Source: Oxyruncus cristatus (taxonomy: Eukaryota > Chordata > Aves > Passeriformes > Cotingidae). From it: a stretch of DNA of 64,000 bases. The DNA is taken from the NCBI GenBank assembly GCA_013399855.1, contig VXAY01003150.1, forward strand, positions 1,509,821-1,573,820, given 5' to 3'. Under the pieces are notes generated by a model that worked only from the letters and a program-made list of their open reading frames with translations, did not search any database and was not told where the DNA came from. Numbering within the stretch: position 1 is the first letter of the stretch; each line of letters begins with the position of its first letter. Made by a program: the position numbers and the translations under genes. Positions 51,876 through 64,000 of the stretch are shown in pieces.

Positions 51876-54563
51876 AGGGAAAGGAAAATTTAAATGCTGT
51901 TCCATGCATTGTACTTTATTGTTTGAACCAAGGATTGAAATCAAAGTGAATATTTCTGGGTTTATACCACTATTAAAATACTAAAGGATCCTTTGAAAGT
52001 AGGTCCGCTCTGAAAGCTTGAAAACTTTCCCAGATAATTTGGATGGAAGTCATATTAAAACTCAAAACTGCCCTGAGAAAATGTTCAGAACCAAAACTCC
52101 TTCAAATTCCTTTCTGTGGGACTGGGTTTTAAATGCCATGACTTGATGGGGGCAGATACAAATATTGTAACTTGAGCCTGTCAGTAGGATAAAAGTGAAT
52201 TTTTTCTGCTTTTGTGAAGATCTAGTTTATGTTGGCAGCTTGTTCTAAGTATTCATCCGTATGCACAGCAGAAGTTCTTCTGCAGTCACCTACGGGACCT
52301 ATATTTTAAAATTTGTCCCAGTATGTCACCACGAGGAAGTGTATGATGAACTTTTAAAATACTTCATATTGCAATAAATGTAATGCTGAGCAGAGATCAT
52401 TTATACATTATGTATGGTAATGCCTCAGGAATACCACTCTGGAAGAAAGTCAGAAAGGAGTGCAGTAGAATACTAAAAAATCTTTTCAGATTAAATTCAA
52501 CTTTGTCACTTGCGGGAGACACCTCCCACTGAGGTGAGCAATCTCTTCACATCATTACATTTCTATTTCTGCCATTCTTTAGGCAAAGTGCTCATGTGAT
52601 TGGATTGAAGTGTCTCCTCCTGTTCTATATTTATGTGCATAACCTTTGCTCATATTTTTTCGAGATGGGTGTGTGTGTGTGGGCAGCCGATTCTGTGAGA
52701 TCTGAGCCTATTTTCTTCTCTTTCTGTCTGTAGCCCTGCTAGTAGGACAGCACAGGGAGCTGTCATGCACTTCACTTGAATTTAACTTTCTGCAGACTTC
52801 TGAAAGTTTCTCTCTTCTCCAATAGTTAACTCCTACCTTCAGGACTTGTCGATTCAGATATTTCTGAAAGGAAAAAAGAAAGGCCACAAAGGAGAATTGC
52901 TTGAATATTGTTAAGATTTTTACTTACCGATCCTACCACCTGGAAACCTATCATCTCCTCTACAGAACACAAGCACATAGAAGCAAGGAAAGCAAAGAAC
53001 ATCATATATTGTTTCTTGCCTATATAAACCAATGTTATTGGGATCCCTGTCTCCCTGTCCTCAGATGCTGCCTGAAATTTTCAGGCCACCTATAATGGCA
53101 AAATAATTAAATTACATCAGGATACATTAGGTGAAGGGGATGGTCAAGAACCTATAAAAATCTGTAACAAGAAAAGTGAATGAACTGGGTTTTTTTAAAT
53201 TAATAAATTTGTGGATTTTTATTTAATGGTGATCAGTACATTTTATTCATCTACATTTATGTTTTTAGCAACTAATTTGTGTCTACATTTAAAGCCTACT
53301 TAAAGGAGTAGTAGTAGTGTCAATTAAAAAGCAGTAGTGAGGTGAAACTACCATTTATTGACACTTATTTGGTGCTAAAAATTTATGTTACTAATACATT
53401 TGGTATTCTTAACTTTGCCCTACTTCAAGTTCAGATGTGTGGATTCACTCTAGAAATAGCTTAATGTATAGGAATTGTGATCAACCGTTATTGGTTTTCT
53501 CCTGTTTAAGAAAAGGAAATCAGATTTACTTAAATGATGTCATTAGAAGAACACTCAATGTGAGTCATTCTGTGCTCCCCACTCAGTCCTGCCAGTTCTC
53601 CACTACACAGAGGCTGGTTTTCCTCATAACTCTGCCAGCATCTCTTCTGGTTATAGAAGAGTTGAGTCCAAGCAGATAATAAGCTGAGGGAGCTCAGATT
53701 GCAGCATCCAAGGAGGATGGGGAGCTGAGAGAGTTCAGCTTCATCAAATAATTCCTTTGTATGTTTTGCAGCCAAGGGAGAAATTCTGCTTTTCCACCTT
53801 CCCCCTTACATAAGTAACTCTGGACCAACTTTAACTTCTCTCTGTGTTTCTGTTTCTTGATGTTTCTGAAGTTGTATCTGTCAGTCCATAAAGAATAGTG
53901 AATTCACATCTCTCATTTGTTTTGCCTCTGACCTGTCTGAATTTGAGAAAGCCACTGTGGAGGAACAGATTATTTTCATATTATTTTTAATTTCTAAGAG
54001 TCGTAAAAAGATATTTCTGCAGTGCTGGTTCAGGTGAAGCAAATCTGACAAGCCTGCCATTTTTTCAGGTGAATTTTATGCAGTCAATGCATTTCTATAT
54101 GCAGTGAATCTTGTAAGCTAAAGGTATTTCCTTACCTAGGGAGGGTTGCAAAATATAATTTCATAACTGAGGTACACAACATTCCACAGTAATACAGGAT
54201 TTTCCCCTTTGACGCAATATTAAGCTTTTTCTTTTCACCATGGAATGACGGCAGTGAGGACTCTTTGCTTAATTCCCATGATACGGGTAAAATGCAGTCA
54301 GAGAACGCAAACAGTGCAAGCTCTCAGCCCAGCTCTCTGTGGTGAGTCACCGGTGGCACCGCAGTGCTGGGTTTGCTGTTGGACTCTGCTAAAACCAGCC
54401 CAGTTCACCAAACTTCAAACACACACCCTGCTTTTTGAAGCTGGATGTGACAGATAAGCTGGTAGCTGGCCTGTAAATTTGTGACTAGCACTCAATCACT
54501 TTATAGTATAAAAGTCTTTCATACAGGCAGGTTCTTCTAACACAACCCTTCTTGGAGTGCATG
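51876..54563. other. Unique non-coding DNA, no gene seen
   Basis: No exon or transposon was recognised. It holds a short (TG)n microsatellite at 52668-52683. Confidence 0.65.
52668..52683. repeat. (TG)n microsatellite, short
   Basis: About six to seven TG units flanked by G residues. Confidence 0.85.
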
Positions 54564-55077
54564 TGTGGAGGATTCCTGCCTTGCGTGGGAATGCCCTCCA
54601 AGGATACTCCTGAGGTTGAGAGAAAGGGATCTCCCCATGAGCACTGGTATGGGTGAGTCACATCAAATCTCTACTTAAAAATTATTTCTTTTTGCTAGCT
54701 TCAATATAATTGCTTCAATAATTGCTTCAATATAGCACACTATACTATCTTATACTTTACTACTAGTGGTTTTAGCTTTTATATTTTGTAGTAAATAATT
54801 TATCTGATCACTTGTAATAATCATTCATTTTATATAAATATTGTCATTTTTCCAGTCATTAAAACCTGCGGGACAAAAGTGGTTCAATCACAGCTCTGCA
54901 ATTCCTTAAATTTAAACTGCTGACACAATCTGAGGCTAAGATTGGATTCAGCCACACCTAGAATCCTCTCTGAAAAGATGTTGAGGAAGCAAGGGAGTCC
55001 TTTCTGCCCCTCGTGACTCAACAGCAGGGCTCTTTCTCAATAAACTTTGTCTAAGCCTTCCACTCACACCGCTGACA
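54564..55077 (+). mobile_element. Candidate degenerate LTR (solo-LTR-like)
   Basis: About 515 bp begin with TG (tgtggaggattcctgcc) and can be ended at CA (gctgaca). An AATAAA signal lies at 55039-55044, near the right end, with a T/G-containing stretch after it (ctttgtctaagcc), as in the R region of avian ERV LTRs. No target-site duplication is visible, no retroviral gene flanks it, and the edges are not firm. A 12-bp unit is tandemly repeated inside it (54698-54735). The alternatives are an old non-coding exon with a poly(A) signal, or unrelated unique sequence. Confidence 0.35.
54698..54735. repeat. 12-bp tandem repeat, three copies
   Basis: A gcttcaataatt-like unit is repeated three times in a row with slight variation (gcttcaatataatt in the first copy). 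Confidence 0.8.
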
Positions 55078-58000
55078 AATCTTGGCTTAATTCCCTTGGT
55101 ATAATTAAGGTATAATTAATACCCATTGGTATGGGTAAGTAAGTGCAAGAAGTTTGAGGATGAAGAGGCAAAAGCAGCATCTCTTGGAGGAAACACGGTG
55201 GTTTAGGAAGCCCTCACAGCCTCAGCAGGTCTCTCTGGGGATACAACAATGGCAGAGCACTCCAAACTCCATGATGGCCACTGCATTGTCGTATCTATAA
55301 TGTACATTTTAATATCCCCTTAATGACACATCTGCTCAATTCAGTGAGTATTTAATTAAATATTAGCTAATTAATTAACTGTTTGCTTGAGAGAGATCAT
55401 AATGCTTCTTCAGATGGAGTAAATAGGTGATAAGGGAGCTTTTGAGAGCATAACTTAGGGGCTTTATATATAAATATACATTTTATGTATATACACACAT
55501 ATATAAGGAATTAAGCAGGAAGGAGACTTGTGTGCAGAATGCTCTGGGAAACATTTATGGTGCTGAACTCTGACTTGTGACTTGTAAGTTTCTGGAAGGA
55601 ATGGCTGAGACTGAGGAGTTCCTGAGTAATTTTCCTTTTAATGCTAAGTAGGACAAAACCAAATTTTCAAAAAATCAAATTTTCTTGATGCTTGGGTACA
55701 GAAGCAAATATTTGCATGAGGAAAGAGATATTGGCTTTTGAAGTGGAAAATTATTTCAATCTGTTTTGAATAAAATATTTCACTTTACCTTAGAAAAATC
55801 TCCACTTCATTTTTTTCCCCAGCTTGTTTTGCAGAAATATTCTCCTTAATATTCAGTGAAAAGTCAATTATTTCAGCAGGGATTTTCATAGTCTTTGTTT
55901 CCAAAATATTGCATTGTGCTCTTGAAATTACTTGAAAACCACTATTGTGGCTAAATTAATACATGGAATGCTGGCTAGAAAAAAAACCCAAGCACTCAGA
56001 AACCAGAGCATGATCAAATTTATGTAACTAATACAACAATTTTCTTTTGAACTTTCTTCTCATATCTTTAATCCCATATGGTAACTTTCTAATGTAGACA
56101 ATATCACCCGGTGTAATGTTTTCACAAGACTATGTTTAAGAAAAATCAATATTTTTTAATAGAAGCCATTGCTCATTTGTCCTTCAGTCAACTAAATAAC
56201 CTGCGTGGAAGCTGAAGCAGTTAGAAGAGACTTTACATCAGTCTAGTCATGAGCAATGGTTTATCTAAACTGTAAGAGAATAAAGAGATAAAAGGGAATG
56301 AACACAATAATATGAAGAAATAAACAGGAAAAAATAAAATAACTTATTAGTAATGCAAGTCATGCAAGATTGGGTTTTGCTTTGACTGAAGCAGCAGTAA
56401 AACAGGAGAGCAGTTGTGACCCTGCTGTGCTGGAACTGGATTTGAGACGAATGTCCCTTTCATCTTCCCGCCTGGGTGCAACGTGTCAGGTATTACTAAA
56501 AGCATTTCTTGTTTCTAATCACTGTGACAAGTCCCTGCCCAGTTTCATTTCTGTGGCTTATTTCCCGCTTGTAATTCTCTCCTGCTGCTCTGTAGTCAAG
56601 GCCTAGAATGTTCTTAAGCAAAGCTGATCTAGACTTTGCCAAAAAGATTGGGCTGCTGTCAGAGAGTTGATCTGACAGTTGTCTTTTACCAGTCCAGCTC
56701 TGCGATTTCTTTGAATTTCCAGCTTCCATATTAATTTTAAGATATTTTAGACTGTCCCCAAAATCAAAGTAGTCAATGTGTTGGAGGATAGCATGTATGG
56801 GGTCATGACTGTCAACATGTTGTCTGGAAAAATGTTTGTCAAGGGTATAAATTAATTAGGCGGCAAACTATTCTACACTTGGGAGTCCTCGAGGGTCCAG
56901 CCATTGCTTGGGCATTTTGCTTGTCCCTTCCCCACCCTGCTGCTTGGATCTTTGCTGTGCTATTGTCCCATATCCTCCTCTCAATTTTACCTATTTGAGC
57001 CCTGCAGCCTCAAGCATGTATTTTACCTTCCACCTGTTCTATAGGGCCTATTGGGTGCTAAACATTTTTGACTTTCCTATTCCTATTTAATTCCAGCTTA
57101 AAAAAAAAAAAAATAAAAATTTGAGGACGTGCTGTAGCTTTGTTTCTTCTCTCAATATAATTTATGACTTTTAATACTTAAGTGACCTGGGTTGACTGAT
57201 GCTTGCAATTGATGGATATAATCAATTAGTAGGTTAAGCTGCAACAACTCATTAACTGCTTGTGTGTTTACTACTTCTCTGCCATCTTTAGTAGTTGTCA
57301 TCTTAGTGCTGTTCAACAAATGAGTCCTACCGGGTGGTGTAAATTTGCTCACATTCTTAGAGCTGTTGGAGGTTCTAGGAACCAAAATATTTGTCCCATT
57401 TTTTTCTCACTATCATCTCTCTTGCACATAAGTCCCCAGTATCTGCTTAAACTGTTCCTTCATTTGGTAAAAATGTTTGTGCCTCCAAGAATTCAGGATG
57501 GTTTTGTGCTTTATCTCAGCTAATAGCATTGTGGTGCATTTGTAGCCTATTTGCTAACTTGGTGTTGCACTTAATCTAATTTTAAAGAGAACATTCTTTA
57601 CTGAAATACCAAAGTTTTCACTGCAGTTACTCCAATGAAAGGCATTTCAAGCGGGAGAGAAAATGGGAAATGAAGAAAGGTGATAGCCTTTGTCGTTATC
57701 TTTAGTTCACTGTCAAAGAGTCCTTTAATACTGAGCTATGGTCATGGATGAGATGTGAAAGCTGCTTTACGAATAAAAGATACATAAATATTGACTTGAA
57801 TTTGGATGGTTAGTTTTTTAAACATTGATGCATGTTTTGCATTGGATTTAACACTGACTCTATTGTACAATTATTACATCACCTCTCTGATATCACATTA
57901 AAAATGCAGCAAACGTGGAATGAAGGAAAAAGTAAAGTCTTTAATGATAGCTTAAAGTTCAAACAGTGGATGGTAATTTTTTAACTCACTCCATAATGTG

Positions 58001-58139
58001 AGAAATAGTAGGTTTTCTTCAAAATTGTTCACAAAAAAATCTGCAGTAAACAGGATGGGATGTTTTGCAAACCGTTTGCAATTCTGACAAAATTAACCAA
58101 AATGTTGCCACATTTTGAGATGTATTTTCACAGTACAGT

Positions 58140-58182
58140 GCCCTGCAGAGTATGTTCACAGCAGCACAGTGCTGTGCAGGGC
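58140..58182. repeat. Stem-loop with 12-bp interrupted stem
   Basis: The right arm gctgtgcagggc (58171-58182) pairs with gccctg (58140-58145) and cacagc (58157-58162). An 11-base bulge interrupts the left arm, and an 8-base loop separates the arms. It is GC-richer than its surroundings. No RNA family is recognised. Confidence 0.65.
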
Positions 58183-60110
58183 TATGGAGTGGCTCCTGGC
58201 AGTATCTCGTCAGTGTGGTGCTGCAGCCAAAGCTAAAACTGCCTGGTGTATTTTTGCTGTTGACGTGATTTCCTCAGAGCTACGCGGGGAACCTCCTTTC
58301 TGTGCTCGAGGGAATGTTGCAGGCATGCCCTGGGGCAGAGAGTGACGCCTTTCCCTGAGAATTCAGGGAGTCTAACAGCGCAGCAGAGCTCCTGGTGGAT
58401 TTTCAACAGAGCTGAAGTTATTTATGTAACCAGTAAGGCTTTTCCACAAACACTCACCTTTAAATGTGGCTTAAGTGAAACAAACCCCTCTACCCCACGT
58501 AGCAGCAACAGGGCAGAGAGGGCTCGTGCACTGTGGGAGCTTTCTGCAGAATTCCTTTCTGCAGGAATTGAGTTATAATTACAATGAAGGCAACAACTGT
58601 GGGATAAATACATGAACTAGGTTGTTTCCACAGCATCATATATGACTACAAATATAAGGTTTCTTAAAGGCACCAGCTTTTAAGTCCTTGTGATACCAGT
58701 ACACAAGATAAAGCATTTTGAGATAAATGGACATAAATGGATTAAAAAAAAGTAGAAGCTCCATGTGGAAGGTGTTTTGGGGTCTTTAGTGACTGAGGAG
58801 AAAGAGGCCCTGGCCTCCAGGCCATGCACACTTCTGTGATCCCTCAAGGCAGACAGTGGTAGTGGTGGAACTGCCCAAGCAGGGAAATGTGATTTTTAAA
58901 TATGAACCTGAGAGAAATACGTAATACGTGTTTATAATGACACTCAGCAGGCAAAGAGTTTAAAAAGCCAAATAAGCCAACTTGTGGAAGAAAATGGTAA
59001 CAGAAATTCTTAGATGAGAGGAAATTACATTATTGGATTTGTCTACCAAACCTCTTTACTTCTATCTTTGTGTGCAAGCCATGGCAAAGATTTTTATTCT
59101 TTATCTCATTACGCTTCTGCTTGTTCTTAGTGGCCTACAGGTCAACAAAACCACCTCCATGCAAAGCTTAATATTCTATTGAGTATCTGCAGTAAAATTT
59201 CTCTCCCTAAAAGTCTCTTTTCAGGACCATCAGATTTGAGTCTTTGCCACAGAGCTTCAGAGACAGTGTGTTATTGCCAAAGACAATTCCAAAAATAAAA
59301 TTAGACATATGGTACTTGGTAATAATGAATGAGCATCCAGGATTTCGATTTGGTTTTGATAAGTGCTCAGGAATCTGTGTGTTTGTCTAAAATAGAATTA
59401 AGCAGACGAAAAACGAGCTGGAAACTTTCCCCAGATGAACTGTATCAGAGACTTTTAATCTTCTCTGGGCTTGCTAGAAAGATTCATCTTTTATTCTGCA
59501 GTTTAAATAATTATCAGATAGCCTGTATTTTGGTTTTTACTTCCTTCTATTGTACTTTGAGAGAGTTACTTCTTTATTCTCTGCACTTCATCTATTTTTA
59601 AATAGGTAATATGTCCTTTGCTTCGTGGGGTCATTGTTAAAGACAAATCTCCTAAAATTTCTGAACAGTAAAGTTTTCCAGTTATGTAGAAGAGCTGGAC
59701 ATTTATCTTAGATTTGATCTGAATTTCTACAAGAATGTTAGCTTTAGTATTACCCTTGGGTTCAAAATTCTGACTTTTCAAAGGATTTGATGTTGTGTGG
59801 GGAAGGGAAGGAAATTAAAAGAAAATAAATGTACCAGCTTCTGTTTAAGCTAATGAGATGCTATGGTTTATTCATGACCAGCTCTTATTTAATCTAAATT
59901 AGCTCTTTTATCCCAAATATTTAGTGAACAGAAATCTATTCATTTTAAAATCTGGGGTTTTGACCTTCTTATACCATACCCTGGACTTGATATTGTTGTT
60001 TACCTCAGCACCAACATGTTTGCCAAAACAGAATTTAGTATTGGATCACAGATTGTCCCTTTATAATAATAAAAATTATACAGTAAGTTTCATTTGCATG
60101 TATGTGGACA

Positions 60111-60136
60111 TATATACATATATATATATATATATA
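60111..60136. repeat. (TA)n microsatellite
   Basis: About thirteen TA units with a single C interruption near the start. Confidence 0.9.
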
Positions 60137-60417
60137 GGGAGTGCAAGTAAAGCAAGAAAGAAAGTATTAGGTTGACATCATTTTAGTCTTTTTCATTCTG
60201 CATGACAGGAATTGTTAAAAAATTATAGAACCAAAACATGTCGAAACAGTTTTTCATACAGTAAACACATGAAAGAAACAAACTGTGTTGAAAACAAAAT
60301 AAAAATATCAACAAACTTGAAGTTAGCAGCTTGTCCACTGCATATGGGAAAATACAGACTACAAATGATTTTCATTGTAGAGGTTTGTTGTGGTATTTCA
60401 GATCTGGTTTCAAATAT

Positions 60418-60434
60418 CTTCTTCTTCTTCTTCC
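60418..60434. repeat. (CTT)n microsatellite
   Basis: Five to six CTT units, ending in a pyrimidine-rich stretch. Confidence 0.88.
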
Positions 60435-63079
60435 TTTTAAATTGAATTATGGCAGGTTTTTAGTTTTGCCATGTCAGTGGTGCACAATCCCCCACGTCCT
60501 CATATGCAAATAAGATTCTGCTCACTTCGAAGGTCACAAGACCATGTGAATAGTAAGAAATGTTATATGTCATAAATGAAATAGTTACTGTCTATTTCTC
60601 TTCCTCGTTACATTTTGGTTCTCATTCATGCAAGCTAATGATGGTATTTAATCGGAATAAATTAATTTAGTATTTATCAATCAATCTTATTAAATAATAG
60701 TCCATGGGCTAATTTTGAAAATAGTAATTAATTTTTCCTGTTGTGTAAGGTCTCTTGTGGCTCTTGGGCATTCAAAAGACCAAATAACAAACACTTTTCC
60801 AACCTCTTTCATATTTAAAAATGTGTTTTAATTTACTTGGTTAATGAGATTCCCTCACAAAACACTCAGTTCCTTAAAGATAGGTGAAATTAAGTAATCT
60901 TTTTGAAATGCAGTTAAGTTCATTCTCACTGGTTTTCCTTGTTTTGTGCTAATTTGTGATACAGAACAACTCCAAATTCTTCGGGGAAAAATGAAATTGG
61001 CACTCAGAACAGTAGTGTAGCTATGGGTTTGGGCTGGCATAGAATAAAGCAATACCCAAATAGTGCATAGCCTATATTTCTGCTATAGACAGGGTTTATG
61101 TGCCCCCTGCGTAATTCCTTTACCCTCATCTATCAGCAGGGGTTCTCAATAGAGTTCTTCTAGGCCTTCTTGGGAAACAAGACTGGGGACTTGACTGCAA
61201 GATACTAATCCTTGGTCTCCTCTAAAACAGGCTTATATTTACCTGCTGGCAAATGAGCTTCTGTTTCTCTGAATAAGTTTATCTTATGCCTTGGTAGAGG
61301 AAGGAATATATCGTGGTTGATAATGCCACCTTTTCTTTATACTTCTGATCCTAAACTAGTAGAGTTCAAAAAAATCTATCAAATCACAGCAATAAAAAAA
61401 CGGTGTAAATTTGCTCAGAATCAGGACCCTCTTTTTTCTGGGAGTTGATCACTAAGTCAAAGTACCGTTTTTTCCTCTGCAGTATCTTGGCTCCCTGATT
61501 AAATTCCTGGGTGATGGGGTAAAAGTCTTAGATGCTGAATCCACCACATGTGTTGGCAGGTCACGGAGACACAAAAGGGAGAGTTCTGTGCAACTACATT
61601 TGTCCTGAATATGTTCTGAACGGTGCTGATCTCACACAGGGACATCTGGAAGGACAAAGATGGGTGTCACAGGAGCTTTCTACAATCAGAGCTCACTGCC
61701 AGCTGTTAAGGCCGCAAAGCCAGTTGAGAGGGTTCTGGACTTTGGCAACAAAACTGGTGTGAGAAGGTTCAAAATCATAACATGTATTCTGCATTTGATC
61801 AGCATCTGGAAAAACCTGCTGAAGGCTCAGAATGCTAAGAACTAAAAAAAAAATAAAAAGGAGATTTTACAGTGATAAGTACTAATATGTGCATGGGTAG
61901 AACTGCTAAGCAGTAATGTAAGGGTTATTTTTCTGGAATAACAAGTGCAGAATTAACACAGGAGGAGAGCATAGCTCCTTGCTCTGGAACTGCTCTGGCA
62001 GACTCTTGGGGCTGGTGGATGAACAGTTGTGTAGACTCTTTGCTGGATGAATTTTAGAGATGTGAACTAATAAATCCTGAGCACATATACCAAAGTGTGA
62101 TTAAAGAGAAAGGAGTCCTAAGTTAAATAGATACTTGATAGTAGTCCTATTCTGCAGTCTTTTTCTGATACATGCTGTCTTGTCCATCTTCCAATCTGCT
62201 TCAACTGACTTACAAGCTGTAGTTTTAATTTCAGAGAGTATTAAATAAAATCAGTCTCTCTTGCTGGTATCAAGCTCTTATTTTAATAATTTTAATACTG
62301 TTCTTTAGCAAACTATCTAAATAATGCCATTGGGAACTCGCACAGTGTAATCTGAGACAGTTTAGGAGACAACAGAAGGCTTTTTTCCTGTTTATTATAG
62401 GTCATGTCAAATTGTAAACACTGAAAAAAAAAAAAGGCAAGGCTTCTCCGGGCAGGTCAAACACTTACATCCCATTAGGCACTGCTTTTCTTTCTTTCTC
62501 CCTGTCTTTTTTTCTTTTCCTGTTGTTTTTTTCTCTCAGTGTTAGTGCAAACATGCTCTGGAAAGACTCCAAAATGCTTCAAGATTAATGCTTTTGGGCT
62601 GTGAGAGATGAGTGAAATACATGATATCTTCAATGCTGACACTTCCAAATGTTTCTCTCTAAATAAATTGCATTGAAATTACCTCCTATGAATCCTTAAA
62701 TCCTTCTTTACATTAGTTGTTCTGGAAAAATCTGTCAGTTTACGCAAGTCTCTCTCTCCTCCTTTTTTTTCAATATTTTTTTTTTAAATGGGATATGTCA
62801 AAAAGCCTGTTTTGTATGTATGGTCAACATGTCAGCGTGTTTGAAAGAATAATTATTGCACTTAGTACTTGACAGTTTGAAGACAAGTAATGAAGTAAAA
62901 ATCTCATGAAATATTTTACCGCATTTTTATACCCTACTTGTTGCTTGAAATGCCTGGTTTTGTTGTTTGAGCTGGATTTGTAATTTCCTCTTGAGAAGTA
63001 TGCAAAGGGTTGATGTATGATTTTTTTCTTTTTAAACTGATTTTCTTTTGCATACAGCCTTTGGGAATGAAGAAACACC

Positions 63080-63100
63080 TTTTTTTTTTTTTTTTTTTTT
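63080..63100. repeat. 21-base poly(T) run
   Basis: An uninterrupted run of 21 T. On the minus strand it is a poly(A) preceded, 25 bases upstream, by AATAAA (plus strand TTTATT at 63126-63131), so it may mark the 3' end of a retrocopy or be a simple homopolymer. Confidence 0.8.
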
Positions 63101-64000
63101 AAACACAATTTTGTGTAACTGTGCTTTTATTTTATCTCTTTAACAGGCCAAACAGCCTATTATCAATAAAACTCCAAATAGCTGTAAGAGAAGCTGGCTT
63201 TTTGGGACACCCGTGTTAGGATAAAATGCCAAGGGATTTATTGGCATAGTTCAGGCAGATGTTTTTAGAAGTGCAATCATAAGAAATTCCTGCAAAGTGC
63301 TAAGCAATTATTAAGTTGGACAGTGACCAATGAATGTGACATACACTATGTAAAGGCAAATTAATTAGAAATTAATTCACATCTCATTTCTCAGCAATGG
63401 GCCAATGCTGTTAGCTTATATAACTGCATACACTAAAACTCGGTGCTCTTTTAGGTACTGATTTGCTGTTTGAAAATGGAATTAAATGCATCTGACCAGA
63501 ATGCAGGAGACCAAATTAGGAGAAATCTGCATATCTCTGCAGTCAGTGGATGCTTCATCATATGACCAAAACTTTGCTCTCTTTGTGAGGATGGGCTGGC
63601 CAGCTGAGCATCCACTGGAAAGCAGACCATGCATGGCAACAGAGCATACCAAAGGTCTGTTACAGAAGTGAAATTCGTACAGGAGAGTAATTTTGGATCA
63701 ATCATATCCACTAAATTGGTGTTTTGTCCGTTAAAACAGAGTCACAATCTCTTGGAAATGGAGAATGGGGCAGATATTTCAGACTGGGATATTCACAGGG
63801 CATAGCAACATACAAGTCTTACATCTGCCCTCTGAGAAGTGACAGCATAATGCATTCAGTACACATTGCTTGCACTGACAGAGATTTTTAACTTTCAGTG
63901 CCCTACCAGAGAACAGGCAGTATCTGCAGAGTCCTATGATTGTGGTATTTTGCTGCTCATTTTATTTAAGAGCAGGGAAAGAATTTTAGCCTGTGTCTCT
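63101..64000. other. Unique non-coding DNA to the window edge, no gene seen
   Basis: Apart from the reverse AATAAA noted beside the poly(T) run, I see no exon, transposon or RNA gene. The region could be cut off from a feature lying beyond the window. Confidence 0.6.

Larger units (their letters stand above)
55078..63079. other. Unique AT-rich non-coding DNA, no gene seen
   Basis: No exon or transposon was recognised. Local items are an atatacat/atgtatat inverted repeat at 55474-55492, a stem-loop at 58140-58182, a (TA)n microsatellite at 60111-60136, a TTC repeat at 60418-60434 and a pyrimidine tract ending in CAG at about 62485-62540. Confidence 0.6.

Noticed and set aside
51566..51877. 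Plus-strand 103-codon frame with a hydrophobic C-terminus
   Set aside because: The hydrophobic half is translated G/T low-complexity DNA and the rest has no family feature.
62485..62540. Pyrimidine tract ending in CAG as a splice acceptor
   Set aside because: There is no coding-like sequence downstream and no paired donor I could defend.
1..64000. CRISPR array, operon, phage or bacterial gene cluster
   Set aside because: There are no regularly spaced repeats, no dense gene packing, no ribosome-binding-site pattern and no prokaryotic protein families. Every repeat signature is avian.

Overview
The window looks like nuclear DNA from a bird, most likely a passerine. Three kinds of evidence support this. 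There are CR1 non-LTR retrotransposon fragments with the typical avian 3' tail. There is one short element with a tRNA-Ile-like head and a CR1-like tail, the architecture of the passerine SINE TguSINE1. There are also degraded LTR-like pieces of the kind common in bird genomes. The DNA is AT-rich by eye, with no operon-like gene packing, and it carries two assembly gaps: NNNN at 30405-30408 and a single N at 38901. I found no protein-coding exon, rRNA, functional tRNA, CRISPR array or bacterial or phage gene. Open frames are short (the longest from an ATG is 161 codons at 13477-13962) and begin in repeats or unique non-coding DNA. I read the window as intergenic DNA or the inside of a very large intron.

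Layout. 1-8564 is unique AT-rich DNA with a (TA)n microsatellite and a GC-richer patch near 2.2-2.6 kb. 8565-9031 is a 5'-truncated CR1 on the minus strand with a small internal tandem duplication. 9790-9949 is the tRNA-Ile-derived SINE, minus strand, with recognisable A and B boxes. 13491-13679 holds a probable ERV LTR fragment abutting a short CR1 3' end. 15451-15632 is an almost pure A/C tract. 20297-20320 is a 24-T run followed directly by CAG. 30405-30408 is a gap next to a G/T-rich tract (30561-30680). About 33.1-37.1 kb is unique, repeat-poor DNA that could hold conserved regulatory elements.

38789-39003 carries a perfect 102-bp direct repeat on either side of a single N, best read as two contig ends that overlap but were never merged. 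48849-49491 is a longer CR1 3' fragment on the plus strand with a broken ORF2 C-terminus. 51737-51875 is another G/T tract. 54564-55077 resembles a degenerate LTR with a polyadenylation signal. The rest, to 64000, is unique AT-rich DNA with microsatellites, one stem-loop and a 21-T run.

The elements here do not form a pathway. The one functional link is that CR1-type reverse transcriptase is thought to mobilise SINEs sharing its 3' tail, so the CR1 copies and the SINE belong to one retroposition system. I found no convincing undescribed biological system. The most useful results are the assembly artefact, the SINE as a lineage marker, and a few candidate regulatory or exon-like segments to test by alignment or RNA data.
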